Source: Chromatiales bacterium (GTDB lineage: Bacteria > Pseudomonadota > Gammaproteobacteria > Chromatiales > Chromatiaceae). From it: a stretch of DNA of 6,894 bases. Shown here piece by piece: positions 1 to 5,588 of the stretch; within the stretch, counting starts at the first letter, position 1; the number at the start of each line of letters is the position of its first letter. The stretch spans positions 1 to 6,894 of the forward strand of contig JAKSCN010000470.1 of assembly GCA_022360595.1 (NCBI GenBank), written 5' to 3'. The position numbers were made by a program, and so were the translations under genes. Below the pieces are notes generated by a model. The model was not told the DNA's origin. It was given only the letters and a program-made list of their open reading frames with translations, and did not search any database.

Positions 1-513
1 CAACGTGCGGCGGTGATTGCCCCAGAGCGGATTAAAAAGCTGGTGCTGGTGGCATCAAACCCGAAATTTGTCCAGGGGGATAATTGGGATAGCGCTATGC
101 CTGAAAGGACACTACGTCAGTTTGCTGCGGCACTGTTGAAAAATCCTGCCCAGACATTGGAGCGTTTTTTGTCATTACAGGTGAAGGGCGATGATCAGGC
201 GCGTCAAACGCTAAGATTATTGCGTCAGGATGTCGCATCCCGCCCCGAGGCCGATGCCTTGGCCCTGGAGCATGGCTTGGAATTTCTGTTGGAGGTTGAT
301 CTGCGTGATCAGCTCAGCTCAATTAGCTGTCCAACCCTTTGGTTACTGGGTGAGCGCGATACCCTGGTGCCGGTGGCGGTCGGTGATGAGTTGGAGGCAT
401 TGATGCCGGAGGCCGATGTGTTGATTCTCAACGGCGCATCCCATGCGCCTTTTCTCTCCCACCCCGAGGTGGCTGTGAAGACCATGAAACACTTTCTGGA
501 TGCTGACGCATGA
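1..513 (+). CDS. bioH: Pimeloyl-ACP methyl ester carboxylesterase BioH, 3' part
   Basis: This is the C-terminal 170 residues of an alpha/beta hydrolase. The frame is open at base 1 and ends at TGA 511-513. BioH hydrolyses the methyl ester of pimeloyl-ACP in the cytoplasm, ending the disguised fatty-acid elongation begun by BioC. Visible family features are a P-E-R-I-K-K-L-V-L-V-A-S-N-P stretch just after the window edge, a helical cap with ERFLSLQ, and the end of the hydrolase core. Two of the three catalytic residues can be placed: the Asp of GERDTLVP (codon 358-360) and the His of ASHAPFLSHPE (codon 442-444). The nucleophilic Ser (GWSLGG in E. coli) and about 85-90 N-terminal residues lie left of the window. 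The truncation is caused by the window edge, not by a mutation. The stop overlaps the bioC start, which supports a biotin role over a generic esterase. Confidence 0.93.
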   Translation, partial: QRAAVIAPERIKKLVLVASNPKFVQGDNWDSAMPERTLRQFAAALLKNPAQTLERFLSLQVKGDDQARQTLRLLRQDVASRPEADALALEHGLEFLLEVDLRDQLSSISCPTLWLLGERDTLVPVAVGDELEALMPEADVLILNGASHAPFLSHPEVAVKTMKHFLDADA

Positions 514-1397
514 GTGATATCCAGCAGATTGATAAACAGCAGGCACGGCTCTCCTTTTCCCGAGCTGCCGAGCACTACGATAAAGTCGCCGTGCTTCAAC
601 GCGAGATCGGCCAGCGCATGCTGGATCGTCTCGATGTGGTGAAGCTGCAACCCGAGGTGGTGCTGGATATCGGCGCGGGTACCGGTTTCGCCACGGCGCA
701 GTTGGCCAAGCGCTATCGCAAGGCGCAGATACTGGCCCTGGACTTCGCCTATCCAATGCTGAAAGAGGCGCGCAAACGCGGCGCCTGGCTGCGTAAACCC
801 AAGTGTCTCTGTGCCGATTTCGATCAACTGCCGCTGGCCGATCAAAGTGTTGACCTGATCTACTCCAATGCCGCGATCCAGTGGAGCAACAGTCTCGATC
901 ACACCTTCAAAGAGTTTTTACGTGTGCTGCGCCCGGGGGGGCTGTTGATGTTCACCACTTTCGGACCGGACACCCTCAAGGAGCTGCGCACTGCTTGGTC
1001 GGAAGCGGATGGACACCCCCATGTCAGTTCGTTTCTTGATATGCATGATGTGGGCGATGAGCTGATGCGTGCACGGTTTGCCGATCCTGTGATGGATGTG
1101 GATCGGATGCAGCTTACCTACCAGCAGGTGGGCGGCTTGATGAAAGATCTCAAAGTGCTGGGTGCTCACAATGTCACCCAGGATCGCCAACGCGGCCTGA
1201 CCGGTAAAGGTCGCCTTCAAGCCATGACTCGCGCCTATGAACAGTTTCGTGCTGATGATGGGCTGCTGCCCGCGAGCTATGAGGTGATCTACGGCCACGC
1301 CTGGGCGCCCGATCAACAGCAGCAGGCAAAAAGTTTTGCTGATGGCACAGTGCCGCTGATTCATATGAAACCTGGTACTGGAGGTGGCCGTGTCTAA
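510..1397 (+). CDS. bioC: Malonyl-ACP O-methyltransferase BioC
   Basis: This 295-residue class I SAM-dependent methyltransferase methylates the free carboxyl of malonyl-ACP, which lets fatty-acid synthase enzymes build the pimeloyl chain of biotin. SAM-binding motif I is VLDIGAGTG at residues 51-59, followed by an acidic residue near D78. The BioC-type segments SNAAIQW (119-125), RPGGLLMFTTFGPDTL (141-156) and the C-terminal YGHAWAP (261-267) all match the family, which distinguishes it from UbiE/UbiG-like methyltransferases. An N-terminal FSRAAEHYDKVAVLQ segment (16-30) is also typical. The length is usual, or slightly longer than the E. coli enzyme at the C-terminus. The start ATG lies in an ATGA overlap with the bioH stop. 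Only a weak GGA (498-500) precedes it, so translation is probably coupled to bioH. The end overlaps bioD by 8 nt. Confidence 0.95.
   Translation: MSDIQQIDKQQARLSFSRAAEHYDKVAVLQREIGQRMLDRLDVVKLQPEVVLDIGAGTGFATAQLAKRYRKAQILALDFAYPMLKEARKRGAWLRKPKCLCADFDQLPLADQSVDLIYSNAAIQWSNSLDHTFKEFLRVLRPGGLLMFTTFGPDTLKELRTAWSEADGHPHVSSFLDMHDVGDELMRARFADPVMDVDRMQLTYQQVGGLMKDLKVLGAHNVTQDRQRGLTGKGRLQAMTRAYEQFRADDGLLPASYEVIYGHAWAPDQQQQAKSFADGTVPLIHMKPGTGGGRV
1380..1384 (+). promoter_or_regulatory. Ribosome binding site of bioD inside bioC
   Basis: GGAGG lies 5 nt before GTG 1390-1392 and within the last codons of bioC. It decides the bioD start: the alternative GTG at 1384 overlaps this site itself and so is unlikely. 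Confidence 0.75.
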
Positions 1398-2058
1398 AGG
1401 TTTTTTTATCACCGGCACCGACACTGAATGCGGTAAGACGGAGATCACCCTCGGGCTGATGCAGTCTCTACAGCAGCAGGGCCACACTGTATTGGGAATG
1501 AAACCGATCGCTTCAGGTGCAGAGCCGACGGATGTGGGGTTACGCAACGAAGATGCCCTGCGTATTCAGCAGCAGTGTTCATTTGAGCTTGACTACGACC
1601 TGATCAATCCGTTTGCTTACCAACCGCCCATTGCACCTCATTTGGCTGCACAAGCAGTAGGTGGTGGGATAGATATTGATCGCATCTGTAGCGTTTACCA
1701 ACAGACAAGCAATAAGGCCGATTATGCCTTGGTGGAAGGTGTAGGTGGCTGGCGAGTGCCGCTGGGTGATAAAACGGCGGTATCAGATCTTGCAAAGGCT
1801 TTGGAATTGCCTGTGATCTTGGTGGTGGGTTTAAAGTTGGGCTGCATCAATCACGCTCTGCTTACTGCTGAATCAATCGTCAGTAGTGGACTACCACTGA
1901 TCGGTTGGGTCGCTAACGTTGCTGATGCCGATATGCTTGAGCCGGAAGGCAATCTCGCCAGTCTGGAGCAGCGGATACCTGCACCGTTGCTGGGTTATGT
2001 ACCAAGAATGGATGCCCCTACGCCTGAAGCGATAGCGAGTTGCCTTAAATTGCCTTGA
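1390..2058 (+). CDS. bioD: ATP-dependent dethiobiotin synthetase BioD
   Basis: BioD (222 residues) makes dethiobiotin from 7,8-diaminopelargonic acid, CO2 and ATP, the penultimate step of biotin synthesis. The P-loop GTDTECGKT spans residues 9-17 and includes catalytic Lys16. MKPIASG (37-43) carries the second conserved lysine, K38. EGVGGW (116-121) is the conserved acidic/glycine loop. PVILVVGLKLGCINHALLTA (141-160) is nearly identical to the E. coli protein, as is the IPAPLLG segment (196-202). GTG 1390 was chosen because GGAGG is well spaced in front and the product then begins (M)SKGFFITGTDTE, matching the E. coli MSK start. The family usually has Val where Cys14 sits in the P-loop. It is the last gene of the visible biotin operon and converges on deaD. 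Confidence 0.95.
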   Translation: MSKGFFITGTDTECGKTEITLGLMQSLQQQGHTVLGMKPIASGAEPTDVGLRNEDALRIQQQCSFELDYDLINPFAYQPPIAPHLAAQAVGGGIDIDRICSVYQQTSNKADYALVEGVGGWRVPLGDKTAVSDLAKALELPVILVVGLKLGCINHALLTAESIVSSGLPLIGWVANVADADMLEPEGNLASLEQRIPAPLLGYVPRMDAPTPEAIASCLKLP

Positions 2059-2089
2059 GTGATCAGAGATTCCTTCTTTGTAGGAACGC

Positions 2090-2142
2090 CAACTTGACCT
2101 GATAGTCACACTACTGAAATCGGTAACGGTCAGGTCAAGTTG
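2090..2142. repeat. 13-bp perfect inverted repeat between convergent bioD and deaD
   Basis: CAACTTGACCTGA (2090-2102) is the exact reverse complement of TCAGGTCAAGTTG (2130-2142), with 27 nt between the arms. It lies in the 121-bp gap between the bioD and deaD stop codons, where transcripts from both strands would form the stem. No T-tract follows on either strand, so it is not a canonical Rho-independent terminator. It may be an mRNA 3'-end stabiliser, a bidirectional transcription barrier or a relic of a palindromic repeat. A smaller stem, TTCCT (2070-2074) with AGGAA (2082-2086), sits beside it. Confidence 0.75.
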
Positions 2143-2179
2143 TAAATAATCAAACCACCAGACGGTAAAAATACAGGCC

Positions 2180-4039
2180 CTAGTTCGATGCTTTTCCAGC
2201 GCTTTTTCGATGCTGCTTCTTAGCGCCAGATTTTCTACCGCGTTTAAAATTACCGTTTTTCCCTTTCTCCTGGCGCGCTTCCCGTTTAGCCTTTTTCTTA
2301 GCTTCACGGCGATCCTGATCAGCTCGCTTGGTTGGGTCAAACTGGTCAAAGCGACAGAGCTTGAGTTGACGGCCTTGGACCCAGGTTTTCTGCAGATCGC
2401 GCATGACACTTTTCGGCATGCCAACCGGCAGGTCTACGGTAGAGAAGTTGTCATAGATATCGATCTGACCGATATATTCACTCTCCAGACCTGCTTCATT
2501 GGCGATGGCGCCAACCAGATTGCGGGGCTGTACCTCATCGCGCCGTCCTACCTCTACACAGAAGCGCTCCATCTCAACATCGGGGTGGTCTTTCAGTGGG
2601 CGAGGGTCGGGACTTGGTGTTCTCTCTTGGCGTGGGGGACGATCATCGTCTTTTCTGTCTGACTTTTTACGCTGATCTCGATCGCGTTCACGGCGTGCTT
2701 TGGTTTCTTGCTCTTTTAACAGCATGGGGGCATCGCCCTGGGCCATGCGGGCGAGGGCAGCGGCGATTTTTAGCGGCTCGATCTCCTGCTCCTGTTCAAA
2801 GCCTTCTACCAGTTGGAAGTAGAAGTCGAGATCATCAGCTCCCATATTCTCTTGAATACGCTGCTTGAAGCGGTTGATACGGTGGATGTTGATGTCCTTT
2901 GCACTAGGCATGTACATCTCTTCGATAGGCTGACGCGTGGCCTTCTCGATAGCGCGTAGCATACGTTTTTCACGCGGCGCGACAAACAGAATAGCGTCGC
3001 CTTTGCGTCCGGCACGGCCGGTACGGCCAATACGATGGACGTAGGATTCGGTATCGTGTGGGATGTCGTAGTTGACCACGTGACTGATACGTTCGACGTC
3101 CAGGCCACGGGCGACTACATCAGTAGCGACCAGGATATCCAGCTCACCTTTTTTCAGACGATCAACCGTGCGCTCGCGCAGTTTCTGTGGAATATCGCCA
3201 TTCAGTGCTTCGGCGGCATGACCACGTGCTGCCAGCTTTTCCGCCAGTTCAACCGTGGAGGTTTTGGTGCGAACAAAGATAAGCATCCCGTCAAACTGTT
3301 CCACTTCTAGGAGGCGGGTGATGGCATCCAGTTTGTGTAGACCGCTGACAAACCAGTAACGCTGATGGATAGTTTTGGCTGTAGCAGTCTTCTGCTCAAT
3401 CTTCACCTCTTTCGGGTTGTTGAGATAGCGATCTGCAACCCGTTTAATCTCTCTTGGCATGGTGGCTGAGAAGAGGGCGATCTGACGCTGCTCCGGGGTC
3501 TGCTCCAGAATCCATTCGACGTCGTCGATGAAGCCCATGCGGAGCATCTCGTCAGCTTCATCCAGCACCAGGGTTTTTAACCCATCCAGCTTGAGTGTGC
3601 CTTTGCGCATGTGGTCCATGACACGCCCAGGGGTGCCGACAACCACCTGTACACCTCGTTTCAATTGGCGAATCTGAATGTCGTAGGATTGACCGCCATA
3701 GACGGGCAACACATGAAAGTCTTTGATGGAGCGAGCGTAGCTTTGAAAGGCTTCGGCAACCTGAATGGCCAGCTCACGTGTCGGTGCCAATACCAATACC
3801 TGCGGCAGGCGCTGTTCGGTGTCGATCTGGGAGAGTACCGGCAGCGCGAAGGCTGCGGTTTTACCCGTGCCGGTTTGAGCCTGTCCCAGCAAGTCATGAC
3901 CTTCCAAAAGCGGTGGAATAGTCGCCGCCTGAATGGGGGAAGGTTGTTCATAACCTACAGCTTCCAGTGCGCGTAGAACGGAGGTAGAGAGGCCTAAAGC
4001 CTGAAATCCGCCAGTAGGGGCGGTGTCATTGGATGACAT
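2180..4039 (-). CDS. deaD: ATP-dependent DEAD-box RNA helicase DeaD/CsdA
   Basis: This 619-residue cytoplasmic RNA helicase is of the DeaD/CsdA type, which unwinds structured RNA in ribosome (50S) assembly and in mRNA decay, especially in the cold. All core motifs are intact: Q motif (phenylalanine F12 to Q37), Walker A AQTGTGKT (54-61), Ia PTREL (86-90), Ib TPGR (136-139), DEAD (160-163), SAT (191-193), motif V VATDVVARGLDV (304-315) and motif VI HRIGRTGRAG (335-344). A charged linker rich in Arg, Lys and Asp (about 445-485) leads to a DbpA-type RNA-binding fold (about 488-565, from MERFCVEVGRR to LKLCRF). A strongly basic tail (about 571-619) ends the protein. Length and domain order fit DeaD (about 630 residues in E. 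coli) rather than RhlE, RhlB, SrmB or DbpA. AGGA at 4047-4050 lies 7 nt before the ATG. The gene stands alone on its strand, divergent from the UPF0178 gene. Confidence 0.96.
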   Translation of the reverse strand: MSSNDTAPTGGFQALGLSTSVLRALEAVGYEQPSPIQAATIPPLLEGHDLLGQAQTGTGKTAAFALPVLSQIDTEQRLPQVLVLAPTRELAIQVAEAFQSYARSIKDFHVLPVYGGQSYDIQIRQLKRGVQVVVGTPGRVMDHMRKGTLKLDGLKTLVLDEADEMLRMGFIDDVEWILEQTPEQRQIALFSATMPREIKRVADRYLNNPKEVKIEQKTATAKTIHQRYWFVSGLHKLDAITRLLEVEQFDGMLIFVRTKTSTVELAEKLAARGHAAEALNGDIPQKLRERTVDRLKKGELDILVATDVVARGLDVERISHVVNYDIPHDTESYVHRIGRTGRAGRKGDAILFVAPREKRMLRAIEKATRQPIEEMYMPSAKDINIHRINRFKQRIQENMGADDLDFYFQLVEGFEQEQEIEPLKIAAALARMAQGDAPMLLKEQETKARRERDRDQRKKSDRKDDDRPPRQERTPSPDPRPLKDHPDVEMERFCVEVGRRDEVQPRNLVGAIANEAGLESEYIGQIDIYDNFSTVDLPVGMPKSVMRDLQKTWVQGRQLKLCRFDQFDPTKRADQDRREAKKKAKREARQEKGKNGNFKRGRKSGAKKQHRKSAGKASN

Positions 4040-4046
4040 GAGATGA

Positions 4047-4050
4047 TCCT
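4047..4050 (-). promoter_or_regulatory. Ribosome binding site of deaD
   Basis: AGGA on the minus strand lies 7 nt upstream of the ATG at 4039-4037. It supports that start, from which the protein runs straight into the Q motif. Confidence 0.6.
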
Positions 4051-4161
4051 ATACAGTAAGGCGGGGACAGACGTTAAGAGTAGCAGAACCCAGGTCGTGG
4101 CACCGGCAGAAAGACGTGAGGCGCGGATTCTACACTATCTGGCTGGGATTAGATACGCCTG

Positions 4162-4170
4162 TGGCATAAT
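4162..4170 (+). promoter_or_regulatory. Candidate extended -10 promoter of the UPF0178 gene
   Basis: TGGCATAAT has the TGn extension and five of six bases of the TATAAT box. It lies about 30 bp before the chosen start, which would give a leader of roughly 20 nt. No convincing -35 box is present at 16-18 bp, which an extended -10 can tolerate. This is a motif-based inference only. Confidence 0.35.
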
Positions 4171-4188
4171 GTCGATTCAGAATTTTTC

Positions 4189-4194
4189 GAGGAG
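4189..4194 (+). promoter_or_regulatory. Ribosome binding site deciding the UPF0178 start
   Basis: GAGGAG is followed by two adjacent ATG codons at 4197 and 4200. Spacing is 2 nt to the first and 5 nt to the second, so 4200 is preferred. That start also gives the family's usual MTIWVDADACP N-terminus. Confidence 0.65.
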
Positions 4195-4199
4195 CTATG

Positions 4200-4643
4200 A
4201 TGACAATCTGGGTCGATGCCGATGCCTGCCCGAACACCATAAAAGAGGTGCTTTTTCGTGCCGCTGAGCGCACTCAAACTGAACTAGTGCTGGTGGCCAA
4301 TCAACCGCTCCGAACGCCACCATCACGGCTTATCAGCACAATTCAGGTGGGGGCGGGTTTTGATGTGGCTGATAATCTGATTGTACAGCGCCTGGATACA
4401 GATGATCTGGTTATAACAGCCGATATTCCTCTGGCTGCTGAAGTGGTTGCTAAAAGTGCGACAGCGATCAATCCCCGAGGTGAGCACTACACCACTGAGA
4501 ATATTCGCGAGCGGTTGGCGATGCGGGATTTGATGCAGACATTGCGAGATACGGGGCAGGCCAGTGGAGGCCCGCCACCGTTCAATAAACAGGATGTTCA
4601 AGCCTTTGCCAATTCACTCGATCGGTGGTTGGCGCAGCATTAA
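4200..4643 (+). CDS. UPF0178 (YaiI/YqxD) family protein, PIN-like, function unknown
   Basis: This 147-residue soluble protein is strikingly similar to E. coli YaiI. Shared stretches include WVDADACP (4-11), LVANQPLR (31-38), PPSR (40-43), GFDVADN (53-59), DDLVITADIPLA (68-79), NPRGE (91-95), RERLAMRD (103-110) and SGGPPPF (122-128). The family is placed in the PIN-like nuclease fold. Asp6, Asp8, Asp58 and Asp75 are in conserved positions that could bind metal, which is an inference. No activity or substrate is firmly established for the family to my knowledge. The length matches the family (about 150). The gene is divergent from deaD and has its own likely promoter and ribosome binding site. 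Its TAA stop overlaps the stop of the convergent DUF2061 gene. Confidence 0.92.
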   Translation: MTIWVDADACPNTIKEVLFRAAERTQTELVLVANQPLRTPPSRLISTIQVGAGFDVADNLIVQRLDTDDLVITADIPLAAEVVAKSATAINPRGEHYTTENIRERLAMRDLMQTLRDTGQASGGPPPFNKQDVQAFANSLDRWLAQH

Positions 4644-4903
4644 GTTCTCCCCAAAGAAATACGATTCCACGCCCGTTCGTGCAGGTAGTAGAGCACCATT
4701 TTGGTGATCACTTCAGTCAGACCAATCGCGGCAGCGATGGCCAGATCACCAGTGAACAGCCAGGAGAGCAGCATGGTGTCCAGCGAGCCGGTGATACGCC
4801 AGGAGGCGGCTTTCGCCAGGCTGCGGACGGGGCTTTCAGAGAGAGCAGGTGTCTCCACCCGCTCTGTATTGTTGATTAGTGGCATCGCGACTTCCTGATT
4901 CAT
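4640..4903 (-). CDS. DUF2061 small membrane protein, last gene of the cys operon
   Basis: This 87-residue protein belongs to the DUF2061 family, recognised by RSLAKAASWRITGSLDT (27-43) and continuing to HERAWNRI (75-82). Two hydrophobic stretches, about 42-52 and 54-73, suggest a short inner-membrane hairpin; the first is short. The N-terminal 25 residues look unstructured. DUF2061 has no established biochemical role, but it follows cysC here after only 3 nt, which suggests a link to sulfate assimilation or sulfur transport (inference). Two starts are possible. ATG 4903 has GAGG 8 nt upstream (4912-4915). ATG 4885 (MPLINN...) has AGGAAG 5 nt upstream (4891-4896) and would give 81 residues. 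Both leave the domain intact, and the longer form is given. Confidence 0.88.
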   Translation of the reverse strand: MNQEVAMPLINNTERVETPALSESPVRSLAKAASWRITGSLDTMLLSWLFTGDLAIAAAIGLTEVITKMVLYYLHERAWNRISLGRT

Positions 4904-4906
4904 TCC

Positions 4907-5533
4907 TTAAGCCTCTATCGCTACCGGTTCATAGCCTGCGTGGAGTACCCCTGACTCATGCAGATAGGCGAGCAGTTGGTTAACCGCTTCCGCTACCGAT
5001 ACCTGTTCAGCGTGGATATGCACCTCGGGGTTTTCCGGTATCTCATAAGGGCTGTCGATGCCGGTGAACTGCTTGATCTCACCCCGGTCAGCTTTGGCGT
5101 AGAGTCCCTTGGGGTCGCGCTCGCGGCACACGTCCAGCGGAGCATCGACAAACACCTCGACGAACTGACCTTCAGGCAGGATGTCACGCACAATACGGCG
5201 ATCAGCCCGGAAAGGGGAGATAAAGGCGGCCAGGGTGATGAGCCCAGCGTCGGCCATCAGCTTCGATACTTCACCGACACGGCGAATATTCTCCTGCCGG
5301 TCGGCATCGCTAAATGAGAGATCCTGGCAGAGGCCGTGACGCACATTGTCGCCATCCAGCAGATAGGTGTGATACCCCTGCTGGGTGAGGATCTGCTCCA
5401 GGGCGCCGGCGATGGTCGATTTACCTGAAGCGCTAAGGCCGGTGAACCAGATGACCAGTGGGCGCTGAGACTTCTGTTCGGCGCGGCTCTGCTGATCCAC
5501 CGGGTGTGAATGCCAGACGATATTGCTGCTCAT
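4907..5533 (-). CDS. cysC: Adenylyl-sulfate (APS) kinase CysC
   Basis: CysC (208 residues) phosphorylates adenosine 5'-phosphosulfate with ATP to give PAPS, the substrate of CysH next door. Visible features are the P-loop GLSASGKST (32-40), DGDNVRHGL (60-68), SDADRQENIRRVGEV (75-89), FISPFRADR (104-112) with the family's phosphoenzyme serine position at S106, DPKGLYAKA (140-148) and FTGIDSPYE (156-164). ATG 5533 was chosen over the longer in-frame start at 5611. GGAG (5541-5544) lies 7 nt upstream, the product begins MSSNIVWHSHPV like E. coli CysC, and the longer form would run through the end of cysH. It is a stand-alone kinase, not fused to CysN or ATP sulfurylase. A 55-bp AT-rich gap separates it from cysH, and DUF2061 follows immediately. 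Confidence 0.96.
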   Translation of the reverse strand: MSSNIVWHSHPVDQQSRAEQKSQRPLVIWFTGLSASGKSTIAGALEQILTQQGYHTYLLDGDNVRHGLCQDLSFSDADRQENIRRVGEVSKLMADAGLITLAAFISPFRADRRIVRDILPEGQFVEVFVDAPLDVCRERDPKGLYAKADRGEIKQFTGIDSPYEIPENPEVHIHAEQVSVAEAVNQLLAYLHESGVLHAGYEPVAIEA

Positions 5534-5540
5534 TGGGAAA

Positions 5541-5544
5541 CTCC
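5541..5544 (-). promoter_or_regulatory. Ribosome binding site of cysC
   Basis: GGAG on the minus strand lies 7 nt before ATG 5533-5531. It supports the short start that gives the conserved VWHSHP N-terminus, against the longer open frame reaching into cysH. Confidence 0.65.
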
Positions 5545-5588
5545 AAAAATTAATTAATACTGAATAATTTGTTGTGAAAAACGGGAAT

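Noticed and set aside
309..902. Minus-strand open frames of about 140-200 codons opposite bioH and bioC
   Set aside because: They are antisense to clearly recognisable BioH and BioC, show no family motifs, and have no supporting ribosome binding site that I could see.
2059..2179. Rho-independent terminator between bioD and deaD
   Set aside because: The stem is good, but neither strand has a T-run directly after it. The ATTTTTA near 2165-2171 on the minus strand has no adjacent stem. It is reported as an inverted repeat instead.
2210..3976. Several plus-strand open frames of 90-150 codons inside deaD
   Set aside because: DeaD is intact with every helicase motif, and the antisense frames have compositions expected from mirrored codons.
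4120..4160. Sigma-70 promoter for deaD on the minus strand (TAGAAT at 4132-4127)
   Set aside because: The -10 matches five of six bases, but no acceptable -35 lies 16-18 bp upstream, so the evidence is too thin to list.
4040..4199. Cold-shock type structured leader or small RNA upstream of deaD
   Set aside because: The gap is only about 160 bp and is shared with the divergent gene. I saw no long stem or conserved cold-box sequence that would support it.
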